NCBI RefSeq assembly: GCF_004005945.1
Contig: NZ_SACS01000002.1
Location: 265,791 to 329,790 of the forward strand
DNA length: 64,000 nt
Direction: 5' to 3'
From: Rheinheimera riviphila
Lineage (GTDB): Bacteria; Pseudomonadota; Gammaproteobacteria; Enterobacterales; Alteromonadaceae
Below are positions 50,034 through 59,140 of this stretch, one piece after another (position 1 is the stretch's first letter; each line of letters opens with the position of its first letter). The notes under the pieces are model-generated. The model ran no database searches. It had not been told where the DNA came from and worked only from the letters and a program-made list of their open reading frames with translations. The position numbers and the translations under genes are program-made.

Positions 50034-51529
50034 GCGACCCGAAGCCGACAGACATGATCGACGATGTGCTAACTCAGGCACAGCAAGCATTGCAGGAACA
50101 ACAACCGTTGCAGCGCCGGCGCCATTTTGCCCGCCAGCTCGAGCAGTTTGGTGATGCCACTGCATTAATCCTGAATGACGGCCAGCACATTAGCTACCAG
50201 ACGCTGGCACAATTGGCCGACCATTTTGCGCAAAACTTTGTCCGATTTGATGTCTGGCCACATCAGATTTGCGCGCTGCAATGCCGCAATAATTTAACTT
50301 CAGTCGTCGCTTATTTAAGTTGTCTGCGCCATCAACGGCCCTTATTGCTGCTGGATCCAGCACTTCCCGTCGCTCAGCTCGACGAACTGACCAAGCGTTT
50401 GGAAATTGCGGCGCTGATTAATGAACAAGGCGAAATGACCCGCATTAGTTCTTCAGCCTTTCGGGCAAGAGCTGATTTAGCCTTATTACTCAGCACTTCA
50501 GGCAGCACCGGTAGTCCAAAATCGGTGATGCTATCGCAAGTGAATCTGCAGGCGAATGCACTTTCTATCAGTCAATATTTACCCATGCTCGACACCGATG
50601 CCGCCATCACCGCCTTGCCGTTGCATTATTCCTATGGCTTGTCGGTGTTGAACAGCCATTTATTGCTGGGCGCCAAAATAGTCCTGACCGATTATTCAGT
50701 GATGAACAAAGAATTCTGGCAACTGGTCAATCAGCAGCAGGTGACCAGCCTGGCCGGTGTGCCCTTTAGCTATCAAATGTTAAAAACCTTACGCTTTGAA
50801 CGGTTACCACTACCGGCTTTACGTTACCTGACCCAGGCCGGTGGCAAGTTAACCTCCGAGCTCACCAGTTACCTGCAGCAGCTCAGTCAGCAGCGGCCCA
50901 TTCCGATTTATCTGATGTACGGCCAAACCGAAGCCACCGCCCGCATCGCTTATCTGGCACCCGAATATCTGCCCAACCATGCCGATTGTATTGGCCATGC
51001 CATTCCGGGCGGCGAATTGCTGCTGCGCGAGCCGCAGGATCGTTCACTGATTGAAAAAGCGCTGACTGCCGGTGAGCTTTGTTATCGCGGCGCCAATGTG
51101 ATGCTGGGTTATGCCACCAATTCCGCTGAACTGCGCACCACGCAGCAGCTCGAAGAACTGGCGACCGGCGATCTGGCCGAGCGATTGCCGAATGGTCTGT
51201 ATCGGATTGTTGGCCGGTTAAACCGGATGCTAAAACTGCAGGGTAAACGCTGGACGCTGGATCATCTGGAAGCCACGTTTAGCAGTCAGGGCTTCAAAGT
51301 CGTTTGTACCGGCCGCGACGATTTACTCGTGGTCGGAGCCATTGACCCTAACGCCGCGTCAAAAGCACCGGCGCACATCAGCAATTATTTACAGCAGCAA
51401 CTGCATCTGCACCCAACATTATTTAAAGTTCTGTTATTACGCGATATTCCGTATACCAGCAGCGGCAAAATTCACTATCAGGCCATTTTTAACTTAGCCA
51501 GCGGAGGCAATAGCGATGCAGCTGGCTGA
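50030..51529 (+). CDS. AMP-forming acyl ligase (ANL family)
   Basis: 499 residues. Activates a carboxylic acid as acyl-AMP and probably loads it onto ACP or CoA. ANL motifs are visible: LLLSTSGSTGSPKSVMLS (A3) near 152-169, LPLHYSYGLSVLNSHLLLG (A4), LMYGQTEATARIAYL (A5) near 297-311, GDLAERLPNGLYRIVGR (A7/A8), and PYTSSGKIHY (A10) with the catalytic Lys near 484. It matches the part of RfbL in the tetronate pathway, but the acid is not known. It overlaps the SDR gene by four bases and the LuxE-like gene by 14. Confidence 0.88.
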   Translation: MSDPKPTDMIDDVLTQAQQALQEQQPLQRRRHFARQLEQFGDATALILNDGQHISYQTLAQLADHFAQNFVRFDVWPHQICALQCRNNLTSVVAYLSCLRHQRPLLLLDPALPVAQLDELTKRLEIAALINEQGEMTRISSSAFRARADLALLLSTSGSTGSPKSVMLSQVNLQANALSISQYLPMLDTDAAITALPLHYSYGLSVLNSHLLLGAKIVLTDYSVMNKEFWQLVNQQQVTSLAGVPFSYQMLKTLRFERLPLPALRYLTQAGGKLTSELTSYLQQLSQQRPIPIYLMYGQTEATARIAYLAPEYLPNHADCIGHAIPGGELLLREPQDRSLIEKALTAGELCYRGANVMLGYATNSAELRTTQQLEELATGDLAERLPNGLYRIVGRLNRMLKLQGKRWTLDHLEATFSSQGFKVVCTGRDDLLVVGAIDPNAASKAPAHISNYLQQQLHLHPTLFKVLLLRDIPYTSSGKIHYQAIFNLASGGNSDAAG

Positions 51530-52673
51530 TGAACTGCCATATGCCCTGATTGCCACTGATAAAACACCACGGTTGCTGGCAGAGCTGCAGGCGCTGACGT
51601 TATGGCATCAGCAGCAATGTCCGGCCTATCAGCAGTTAGTGACCGCGCAGTGGCCAGATTTTGCCGTGAATGCTGCCGGCAATCACCACAGCGTCGACCA
51701 TCTGGCGCAACTGCCCTATCTCGCCGTACGTTTATTTAAACAGCTGGAACTTCGTTCTGTTGCCACTGAAGCGGTGTTTAAAACCTTATATTCCAGCGGC
51801 ACCACCGGTACTCCATCCAGAATTTTTCTTGATCGCGACAGCGCCGCTGTGCAATCGAAAATTCTGGTCAAAATCATGCAACATTGGCTGGGTAAAGCCC
51901 GTTTGCCGATGTTAATCCTGGACCATCCGGGTGTGGTTAGCGATCGCAGCAGTTTTTCTGCCCGTGGCGCTGGCATTCAGGGCCTGAGTTTTATGGGGCG
52001 CAACCATTGTTACGCCTTGAACGCCGATATGAGTCTGAATTGGCCGGCGCTTGAGCAATTTGTTGAAACCTATGGTGATGGGCCCGTGTTGTTATTTGGT
52101 TTTACCTTTATGGTCTGGCAACATTTGCTGCAGGCATTAAAGCAAAGTGGCCGTCGAATTCATTTGCCAGAAGGTATTTTGCTGCATAGCGGCGGCTGGA
52201 AAAAACTCGAAGATCAAGCCGTGAGTAATCAGCAGTTTAAGCAAACGGTGGCCGAACTTACTGGCGTTTCCCGCGTGCACAATTTTTACGGCATGGTCGA
52301 GCAAATCGGCGCTATTTTTGTCGAATGTAGCAGCGGTCATCTGCACTGCCCGGTCTATGCTGATGTACTGGTGCGCCGCCCCGGCAGCTGGCAACTGGCA
52401 GATATCGGCGAAACCGGCGTGTTGCAGCTGCTATCGACCTTACCCCGCAGCTATCCAGGGCATAGTTTGTTGACCGAAGACAGAGCGCAACTGCTCGGCG
52501 AAGACAATTGCAGTTGTGGTTTAGCGGGTAAATACTTCCGTATTCTGGGGCGTTTGCCACAGGCTGAAGCGCGGGGTTGCAGTGATACTTTTGCCCCGGC
52601 TATTCAGCGCAAAGCTATGCCTGAACTCCAGTCAGGCGTTCAGGCAGAAACTCAGACAGGAGGTGCACTATGA
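51516..52673 (+). CDS. LuxE-like acyl-protein synthetase
   Basis: 385 residues, LuxE family (ATP-dependent acyl-AMP former that passes the acyl group to a cysteine and on to a LuxC-type reductase). The ATP loop is in LYSSGTTGTPSRIFLDRDS near 92-110, with ILDHPGVVSDRSSFSARG near 131-148, SGGWKKLE and VHNFYGMVEQIGAIFVEC. It is followed by the LuxC-like gene with a four-base overlap. No luciferase (luxAB) or LuxD transferase gene is in the window, so bioluminescence is not implied. A LuxC/LuxE-like reductase is also part of the O1 tetronate genes. Confidence 0.85.
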   Translation: MQLADELPYALIATDKTPRLLAELQALTLWHQQQCPAYQQLVTAQWPDFAVNAAGNHHSVDHLAQLPYLAVRLFKQLELRSVATEAVFKTLYSSGTTGTPSRIFLDRDSAAVQSKILVKIMQHWLGKARLPMLILDHPGVVSDRSSFSARGAGIQGLSFMGRNHCYALNADMSLNWPALEQFVETYGDGPVLLFGFTFMVWQHLLQALKQSGRRIHLPEGILLHSGGWKKLEDQAVSNQQFKQTVAELTGVSRVHNFYGMVEQIGAIFVECSSGHLHCPVYADVLVRRPGSWQLADIGETGVLQLLSTLPRSYPGHSLLTEDRAQLLGEDNCSCGLAGKYFRILGRLPQAEARGCSDTFAPAIQRKAMPELQSGVQAETQTGGAL

Positions 52674-53845
52674 GTTTTACCGTGCTAAATCCTGCCACTG
52701 AAACAGCGGTGCTGCGCATTCCTTTTGCACCAGAAGATTTCGCCTATTGTCAGGCTTTATCGGAAGCACTACTCAAGGATCCGCAAAGCCGTGATTATCC
52801 GGATTTAATCGCGCTTGGATTCTGGTTACGCCAGGCAAATTTAAAACCGCTGTTGGCACAATATCAACAAACCGATTTTTTCCGCCATCCGTTAGGCCTG
52901 GTCTTTCATAGCGCCCCGGCTAACGTCGACAGTTTATTTGTCTATTCAGGTATTTTAAGTTTGCTCTGCGGCAACCAAAACGTCATTCGACTGTCCAGTC
53001 GCAGTGGTGGCAGCACGGCTATATTGATAGATAAACTCCGTTACCTCGCTAGCGAATTTCCGGCACAAAATGCCCGTTTTCAGTTAATCCAATGCAGTTA
53101 TGACAGCCCACAATTAACAGCACTGATTGCAGAGGTCGATAGCCGCGTATTGTGGGGTTCAGACCAAGCTATTCAGGCGCAGCGCCAATTAGTGATGCCA
53201 GCACACGCCCGCGAACTGAGTTTTGGTCATAAGTTTTCGTTGTGCTTATTGGATGCTGAAGCATTATTGAAGGCCGATGAGACGCAATTCCAGCAACTGC
53301 TGCAGCTGTTTTATCGCGACCAACTGACCTTTTCCCAGCAAGGTTGTTCTTCTGCTAAAGCCGTGCTTTGGCTTGGCGATACCGCTCAAGTACAACAAGC
53401 CCAGCTGCGGTTCTGGCCAGCTTTCACCGGGCTGGTGGCGCAAAAACAACCGCTCAATGCCAGCGAGCAATATCAGGCACTCGCCAATGCACAGCAGCTA
53501 ATCATGAGTAGTGAAACTCAGCTGACATTGACCCAGCAACAAACAATTTCCCGGATTAAAGTTACCCAGTTGGAACCAATATTTACCCAACAGCATCAAG
53601 GCTGTGGTTTGTTTCTGGAATTACCACTCACCGACTTACAGCTGCTAAACCCAATGCTAACCCAGGCACATCAGACATTAACGGTGTGGGGTGTGGATGC
53701 AATGCAGCTGAAAAACTGGCTGAGTTCCGTGCACACAGGCCTTGACCGGGTGATGCCAGTTGGTCAGGCACTGAGTTTTAGTCCGGACTGGGATGGCGTG
53801 AATTTGATTGAGCAGTTTAGCCGCAAGGTGGTTTGTTTGTTGTAA
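52670..53845 (+). CDS. LuxC-like acyl-thioester reductase
   Basis: 391 residues, LuxC family (aldehyde dehydrogenase superfamily), reducing an activated acyl group with NAD(P)H to an aldehyde. Visible elements are HPLGLVFHSAPANVDSLFVY near 82-101, NQNVIRLSSRSGGSTAIL near 107-124, WGSDQAI, SFGHKFSLCLLD, and the catalytic cysteine in FSQQGCSSAKAVLWLG near 226. LuxC of luminous bacteria has a similar QQACSSP segment. It ends the operon that began with pseB. The substrate is unknown; a short dicarboxylic or hydroxy acid is my inference from the tetronate parallel. Confidence 0.85.
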   Translation: MSFTVLNPATETAVLRIPFAPEDFAYCQALSEALLKDPQSRDYPDLIALGFWLRQANLKPLLAQYQQTDFFRHPLGLVFHSAPANVDSLFVYSGILSLLCGNQNVIRLSSRSGGSTAILIDKLRYLASEFPAQNARFQLIQCSYDSPQLTALIAEVDSRVLWGSDQAIQAQRQLVMPAHARELSFGHKFSLCLLDAEALLKADETQFQQLLQLFYRDQLTFSQQGCSSAKAVLWLGDTAQVQQAQLRFWPAFTGLVAQKQPLNASEQYQALANAQQLIMSSETQLTLTQQQTISRIKVTQLEPIFTQQHQGCGLFLELPLTDLQLLNPMLTQAHQTLTVWGVDAMQLKNWLSSVHTGLDRVMPVGQALSFSPDWDGVNLIEQFSRKVVCLL

Positions 53846-54029
53846 ATTTACTACGACTACCAGACGATTACCGTCGTTAGCTGAATAAAGTCTCAGTATC
53901 CGCAGCTGGATACCGCAGGTTCAGGTGAACAAATGCCGAGGAAGGCTGAATATTCCGACAAAAATGCATTGTTGGTCATGAAAGAACAAATTAGGTGTAA
54001 ATTAATTTCAGCCGTGGACGATAACCTTG

Positions 54030-54050
54030 ATAGGTCATGTCTCTGACCTT
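54030..54050. promoter_or_regulatory. Inverted repeat before the phosphonate operon
   Basis: AGGTCA (54032-54037) and TGACCT (54044-54049) form a perfect 6-base inverted repeat with a six-base spacer, 28 bases before the PEP mutase ATG. TTGATA overlaps its left edge and could be a -35 box, with TATCCG 17 bases on as a weak -10. It may be an operator. The rest of 53846-54076 shows nothing clear. Confidence 0.35.
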
Positions 54051-54076
54051 ATCCGTATTCTGAATCAGGAATTTCT

Positions 54077-55378
54077 ATGACAAAGACAGTATATGTTGGC
54101 ATGAGTGCCGATTTAGTTCACCCAGGGCATCTGAATATCCTGCAAAAAGCGGCCGAACTTGGCAACGTTGTCGTAGGCTTATTAACCGATCAGGCGATTG
54201 CCAGTTATAAACGCGTCCCTTTTATGACTTTTGAACAACGTAAAATTGTCATTGAAAATATCAAAGGCGTCACCCAGGTCATCCCACAAACCACACTGGA
54301 TTACGTTCCTAATCTGGAGCAACTGAAACCTGATTATGTGGTGCACGGCGACGACTGGAAAGATGGCGTTCAGGCCAAAACCAGGCAAAGAGTGATTGAT
54401 GCATTGGCACAATGGGGCGGTAAACTGGTCGAAGTGCCCTACACGCAGGGGATCTCTTCGACCCGCTTGCATGCCGCCATGAAAGAAATTGGCACTACGC
54501 CGGATGTTCGTCTGCGTTCACTGCGTCGGATGTTGGCGGCAAAACCACTGGTCCGTTTTTTAGATATTCACAACGCACTGTCTGGTTTAATTATTGAAAA
54601 CACAAAAGTAAATACACCACATGGCCCGCAGGAATTTGATGGCATGTGGGGCAGCAGCCTCACCGACTCTACCGCTAAAGGTAAACCTGATATCGAAGCG
54701 GTAGACGTATCGTCCCGCATGGTGACCTTAAACGAAGTGCTGGAAGTCACCACCAAACCGATTATTTATGACGGCGACACTGGCGGCAAAACCGAACATT
54801 TTGTGTTTACCGTTAAAACCTTGGAGCGCCTTGGGGTGTCGGCGGTGATCATCGAAGATAAAACCGGCCTGAAGAAAAATTCGTTATTTGGCACCGATGT
54901 CGAACAAACTCAGGACAGCGTAGAAAACTTCTGTGCCAAAATCCGCGCTGGCAAAAATGCTCAGGCCACCCGTGATTTTATGATTATCGCCCGCATCGAA
55001 AGCCTGATTTTAGGCATGGGCGTTGATCACGCGATGCAAAGAGCGGAAGCTTTCCTGGATGCAGGAGCCGATGGCATTATGATCCACAGCCGTGAAAAAA
55101 CGCCAGATGAAGTGTTTGAATTCTGTAAAAGATACAATCAGCTGGAAAACCGCAAAACCCTGGTGGCCGTGCCATCAAGCTACAACAAAGTAACAGAAAA
55201 AGAGCTGACAGAACATGGCGTGAATGTAGTGATTTACGCCAATCAGCTACTGCGCAGTGCATATCCAGCCATGATAAAAACTGCCGAATCGATTCTGACG
55301 CATAGCCGTTCGGCTGAAGCCGATGCCGATATGATGCCCATACAGCAAATTCTTGAGTTGATCCCGGGAGGCAAGTAA
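54077..55378 (+). CDS. pepM: Fused cytidylyltransferase - phosphoenolpyruvate phosphomutase
   Basis: Bifunctional entry enzyme of phosphonate synthesis, 433 residues. The N-terminal nucleotidyltransferase domain (1-135) has the HxGH motif H15-P-G-H18, [13 protein letters not shown] near 88-100 and the ISSTR motif at 126-130. These are the marks of CTP:phosphonoalkyl (PntC-type) cytidylyltransferases. The C-terminal PEP mutase domain (about 150-433) has YDGDTGG at 231-237 and the diagnostic [10 protein letters not shown] at 260-269. It makes the carbon-phosphorus bond (PEP to phosphonopyruvate), and the fused domain should convert a later phosphonate to its CMP form. Fused forms of this kind are known in bacteria that tether phosphonates to glycans or lipids. 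GGAA precedes the ATG; the next gene starts directly after the stop. Confidence 0.95.
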   Translation: MTKTVYVGMSADLVHPGHLNILQKAAELGNVVVGLLTDQAIASYKRVPFMTFEQRKIVIENIKGVTQVIPQTTLDYVPNLEQLKPDYVVHGDDWKDGVQAKTRQRVIDALAQWGGKLVEVPYTQGISSTRLHAAMKEIGTTPDVRLRSLRRMLAAKPLVRFLDIHNALSGLIIENTKVNTPHGPQEFDGMWGSSLTDSTAKGKPDIEAVDVSSRMVTLNEVLEVTTKPIIYDGDTGGKTEHFVFTVKTLERLGVSAVIIEDKTGLKKNSLFGTDVEQTQDSVENFCAKIRAGKNAQATRDFMIIARIESLILGMGVDHAMQRAEAFLDAGADGIMIHSREKTPDEVFEFCKRYNQLENRKTLVAVPSSYNKVTEKELTEHGVNVVIYANQLLRSAYPAMIKTAESILTHSRSAEADADMMPIQQILELIPGGK

Positions 55379-56509
55379 ATGATTAGCCCGGCTGATTTCT
55401 CAGCTGAGCTGCATAAGCTTGGCATCCACTTTTTTACCGGCGTACCTGATTCGTTGTTGCAAAGTCTGTGCGCCTATATCGACGATACTTTGCCAGTAGG
55501 GCAACACACGATCACCGCCAATGAAGGCAACGCATTAGCCATGGCGGCAGGATATTATCTCGGCACCGGCAAACCTGCTTGTGTTTATATGCAAAATTCC
55601 GGATTAGGAAATGTGGTGAATCCACTGACTTCACTGACTGATGCTGAAGTCTATCGCATTCCTGCCTTACTGATTATTGGCTGGCGCGGAGAGCCTGGCG
55701 TTAAAGATGAACCACAGCATGTGAAACAAGGCCGGATCACCCCGCAAATGTTGAGCTTGCTGGATGTTCCTGCTTTTAGCCTGCATGCCGAAAGTGACTT
55801 TCAAACGGTCCTGGCACAAGCGACAAGCACGATGCTGAATTCACAATGCCCGGTTGCGATCCTGGTGCACAAAGACACTTTTTCTGCCTACAAACCAGTG
55901 AAAGTTTCGGAGACGAAAACTCAATTTAGCCGCGAAGCTGCCCTCAAAACATTATTGCAGTTATCCGAAGCTGATACGGCATTCGTTGCCACGACCGGCA
56001 AAACCTCCCGTGAACTCTATGAGCTCAGAGCGCAGGCCGGACAATTACAACGCGACTTTTTAACTGTGGGTGCGATGGGCCATGCCAGTTCTATCGCACT
56101 GGGCCTGGCATTGGCAAAACCAGAGCAGAAAGTCACCTGCCTCGATGGCGATGGCGCTTTGTTAATGCATCTTGGCGCGGCCGCTATTATTGGTCAAAGT
56201 AAGGCGACGAACTTGCTGCATGTGGTGTTGAATAACAGCGCCCACGAATCTGTTGGTGGCCAGCAGACTGTGGCCGGCAAGCTGGATCTTAAGTCAGTCG
56301 CACTGGCGTTTGGTTACCAAAATTACTTCCATGCGGCCTCAGCACCAGAATTAGAGATGATTTGGCAGCAATGTGCCACGACGTCAGGGCCGAATATGCT
56401 GGAAATCACTATCGCCTGCGGTTCCAGAGCAGATTTAGCCAGACCTAAAAGTACTCCGGAACAAAACAAACAGGCATTTATGGAACATCTTGCTCATGCC
56501 GGCAGCTAA
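55379..56509 (+). CDS. ppd: Phosphonopyruvate decarboxylase
   Basis: Thiamine-diphosphate enzyme that decarboxylates phosphonopyruvate to phosphonoacetaldehyde and so pulls the unfavourable mutase reaction forward. 376 residues: FFTGVPDSLLQSLCAYI near 18-34, the cofactor glutamate in TANEGNALAMAAG near 47-59, QNSGLGNVVNPLTSL near 76-90, WRGEPGVKDEPQH near 101-113, and the ThDP/Mg motif GDGALLMHLG...NNSAHESVGGQQT near 258-300. The start codon follows the pepM stop with no gap. Confidence 0.95.
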   Translation: MISPADFSAELHKLGIHFFTGVPDSLLQSLCAYIDDTLPVGQHTITANEGNALAMAAGYYLGTGKPACVYMQNSGLGNVVNPLTSLTDAEVYRIPALLIIGWRGEPGVKDEPQHVKQGRITPQMLSLLDVPAFSLHAESDFQTVLAQATSTMLNSQCPVAILVHKDTFSAYKPVKVSETKTQFSREAALKTLLQLSEADTAFVATTGKTSRELYELRAQAGQLQRDFLTVGAMGHASSIALGLALAKPEQKVTCLDGDGALLMHLGAAAIIGQSKATNLLHVVLNNSAHESVGGQQTVAGKLDLKSVALAFGYQNYFHAASAPELEMIWQQCATTSGPNMLEITIACGSRADLARPKSTPEQNKQAFMEHLAHAGS

Positions 56510-56510
56510 C

Positions 56511-57677
56511 ATGTGGACCCATCACCAACCGGTACGGATTTGCAGTGGCCCGTTGCAGCAGACGCTCCAACCAGCGCTGCAAATGTTGCTGTCCGCTGAG
56601 CAAATTAAAGCGCAAGCAGCGGTGTTGCTTGTCACCACCGCCGGCTTTACCAAACGTGGCATCACAGCGCAACTTGCTGCATGGCTGTTCCCACTACCGC
56701 TACTGATTATTGATGAGGTGACTGCCAACCCGGATATCGACAGTATCGACAGCTGGATAAATCAGTATGCAACACAACCGGTTGCCGCAGTGATAGGTTT
56801 AGGTGGTGGTAGCGCAATGGACGCTGCTAAAGCGGTGGCGCTGATGCTGACGCTTGCTGAAACAACACCAGCACCTTTAGATCAGCTTTTCAGGGGGAAG
56901 AACATCCTTCAGCCAAGCTCCAGGCTGCCGTTACTGTTAATCCCAACCACGGCCGGGACCGGTTCTGAAGTCACGCCTTTTGCCACTATCTGGGATGATA
57001 AACAGAAACAAAAGTTTTCGTTAAGTGGCACCGCAGTCTATCCGGATGTGGCGTTGTTGGATGCCAGCCTGACGCTAAGTTTGCCAGCCGACGAAACGCT
57101 GTTTTCTGGCCTGGATGCGTTATCACACAGTTTAGAGTCATTGTGGAATAAACACCGCACGCCAATTAGCGAGGCTTATGCCCAGCAAGCGATTGCCCTG
57201 CTGGCACGCCATTTTCCCACCGCCTTAATATCACCGTCCGATCTTGCGGCTCGTCAGGCGATGCAAACCGCCAGTTTGTTAGCGGGGCTTGCCATCAGCA
57301 CTACACGTACCGCGATAGCCCATGCTATTAGTTACCCACTAACCAGTCATTATACAGTGCCACATGGTTTGGCCTGCAGCTTTACACTACCTGCTTTGTT
57401 GGAAATGGTGCAAGCTTCGGCCGAATTAAAACATCTGCAACCGACGTTGGGACAAGCAAGTGACTTACTGCGAAAACTGCCTTTATATCAGGCGCTACTG
57501 GCAAAAGTTGATTTTACGCAGATTTACAGCCGGACTGATGAGATGTTTCACCCTGATCGGGCTGCCAATTTTATCCTGCCATTCGCAGCACCGGATTTGA
57601 TCGCGCTGCTACAACGCAGTGAAGTTTTACTTAAAACAGCACCAGTGCCACCAGAGCTGATAGCACTAATAGCGTAA
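56511..57677 (+). CDS. Iron-type alcohol dehydrogenase, probable phosphonoacetaldehyde reductase
   Basis: 388 residues from ATG 56511, one base after the ppd stop. Group III (iron-containing) alcohol dehydrogenase: GLGGGSAMDAAKAVA near 92-106 binds NAD(P), PTTAGTGSEVTPFA near 138-151, and the metal ligands are expected in GLDALSHSLES and AIAHAISYPLTSHYTVPHG. Following pepM and ppd, this family reduces phosphonoacetaldehyde to 2-hydroxyethylphosphonate, as in fosfomycin and phosphinothricin pathways. No aminotransferase for 2-aminoethylphosphonate is present, which favours the hydroxy product. An alternative is that it serves the acyl module upstream, as the alcohol dehydrogenase RfbM does in O1. 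The last 47 bases overlap the convergent GT2 gene. Confidence 0.82.
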   Translation: MWTHHQPVRICSGPLQQTLQPALQMLLSAEQIKAQAAVLLVTTAGFTKRGITAQLAAWLFPLPLLIIDEVTANPDIDSIDSWINQYATQPVAAVIGLGGGSAMDAAKAVALMLTLAETTPAPLDQLFRGKNILQPSSRLPLLLIPTTAGTGSEVTPFATIWDDKQKQKFSLSGTAVYPDVALLDASLTLSLPADETLFSGLDALSHSLESLWNKHRTPISEAYAQQAIALLARHFPTALISPSDLAARQAMQTASLLAGLAISTTRTAIAHAISYPLTSHYTVPHGLACSFTLPALLEMVQASAELKHLQPTLGQASDLLRKLPLYQALLAKVDFTQIYSRTDEMFHPDRAANFILPFAAPDLIALLQRSEVLLKTAPVPPELIALIA

Positions 57678-59091
57678 GCAATGCCGTCGAGATGATAAAA
57701 GCTGAGCTCAGTGCTGCGGTGACACCTGATGGAAAAGACCGGGTGATACATGAGAACGGAGCCCGGCTTAATTTAGTTGCAGGGATCGCCCATTGTTCGG
57801 TCAAAGTCGCTTTAATTTCATGATAATAGGTACTTGCAACCACAATACAGTCGATAGTCTCAATACGGTCTTGCAGCTGTTTGGGGCTAATGACCGGCAA
57901 CCCGCAAAACCTGCCGCCATGCAGCTTAGTGTTGTTGTCGCAAACTGCCACCACCACAAAAGCCCCGCCCAGATTTGCCAAAGCTTTTTCTCCACCTGAA
58001 CCTGCGGCAAATATCACTGTCCGCAGCGGTTTTACATAACTGGCGCCTAGCAGATGGTCGTGATATCGATACTTTTTGTAGCCAAATTGCCAGCAGCACG
58101 CGGAAAATATCTGACTTACACCATGACGGAATGAACTCAGCGCTGCTGCGCCAGGACGCTGATATTTCAGCAATAATCGGTGCCGCCAGTGCAACTGCTG
58201 CCATAGCTCCGTCGCAACGCCTACTTCCACCGCGACAGTCCCAGCTTTTATTGCATGACCATAGTCGAGCCACTGTTGAGTCGTCAGCTGATGCAACCGG
58301 AATATGCCAACATCGGCCGGCTGAAACAATGTAGGGTTTTGCAGCCAGGCCGCATACAAGGCCGGCACTGGTAAACTTTTAGGTTGAGGCTGTGCCGGTT
58401 TCGCGGTGAAGTTATTACTGTGCCGGCGGTATTTCACCAGCACATCTGGGAAAAAATACAGACCGTCACTGAGTAAAGCCCGGAAATACATCAGATGATC
58501 TTCATAAGCAGGCTCGGCTTTTGGCGTACCAAACAGCTGATAGATATCCCGACGATATGCCAAAGCAGCCCCGATAAACGGCAATGGGAAAGGATGTTGT
58601 AGATAATCTTGCAGTGCCATGGTCTTTGGCCACAGGTGCGGATCATTCTGCAGTCGATATTGCACGGTGCGGCTTCCGGCAAAAGGTTGCCCAAGCTCGT
58701 CAATTTCTTCCAGGCCATGCGCCACCACCGCGGGTCTGCCGCTGGCAAGCCACTCCTCAACAATTCTGCTGACCCGGTTTGTCGCACAAATATCATCCCC
58801 GGCCGAGGCGACTATCAGTTCACCTTGCGCCAGGTTTTCCATAATATGAATAAAATGGCGGCCAATTCCGAGGTTCTGTTCATTGCGATTGATTGTCAGT
58901 TGATGTGGCCCCTGATACTCTGCAGCAAGGGCCTGAACTATAGTGTATGAATCATCTGCCGATGAATCATCTGAAACTATGATCTGCAGATTGCCATAAT
59001 CCTGCGCCAGTGCAGCGGTCAGCGCCTGTGCAATAAAGTCTGCTTGCTGATAACAAAACACAAACAACGACACTTTTGGCAATAAATTCAT
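57631..59091 (-). CDS. GT2 glycosyltransferase with C-terminal Rossmann-like domain
   Basis: 486 residues from ATG 59091 (GGATG in front; ATG 59097 is possible). The N-terminal GT-A domain has PKVSLFVFCYQQADF, VSDDSSADDSY near 40-50, NEQNLGIGRHFI, and the DxD-like ASAGDDICA near 96-104. A middle helical region follows. Residues about 355-440 form a small Rossmann-like domain (TVIFAAGSGGEKALANLG, VCDNNTKLHGGRFCGLPV, CIVVASTYYHEI), the kind also seen N-terminal in the LicD and methyltransferase proteins here. The last 30 residues are strongly hydrophobic and run into the end of the dehydrogenase gene on the other strand, so the C-terminus may be an extension caused by loss of an earlier stop. 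Acceptor and donor are unknown. Confidence 0.82.
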   Translation of the reverse strand: MNLLPKVSLFVFCYQQADFIAQALTAALAQDYGNLQIIVSDDSSADDSYTIVQALAAEYQGPHQLTINRNEQNLGIGRHFIHIMENLAQGELIVASAGDDICATNRVSRIVEEWLASGRPAVVAHGLEEIDELGQPFAGSRTVQYRLQNDPHLWPKTMALQDYLQHPFPLPFIGAALAYRRDIYQLFGTPKAEPAYEDHLMYFRALLSDGLYFFPDVLVKYRRHSNNFTAKPAQPQPKSLPVPALYAAWLQNPTLFQPADVGIFRLHQLTTQQWLDYGHAIKAGTVAVEVGVATELWQQLHWRHRLLLKYQRPGAAALSSFRHGVSQIFSACCWQFGYKKYRYHDHLLGASYVKPLRTVIFAAGSGGEKALANLGGAFVVVAVCDNNTKLHGGRFCGLPVISPKQLQDRIETIDCIVVASTYYHEIKATLTEQWAIPATKLSRAPFSCITRSFPSGVTAALSSAFIISTALLTLLVLSALVALVLF

Positions 59092-59140
59092 GATCATCCA
59101 ATTAATTTTGAATTCAGTTCAATAAAAACAACTGCGAGGT

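Noticed and set aside
51516..53845. LuxE and LuxC homologues considered as evidence for bioluminescence
   Set aside because: No luxA, luxB or luxD in the window, and the genes are embedded in a sugar operon with ACP and ligase, matching O-antigen tetronate sets better.
54077..55378. Isocitrate lyase-superfamily domain considered as methylisocitrate lyase or phosphonopyruvate hydrolase
   Set aside because: The [10 protein letters not shown] motif and the following phosphonopyruvate decarboxylase gene identify PEP mutase.
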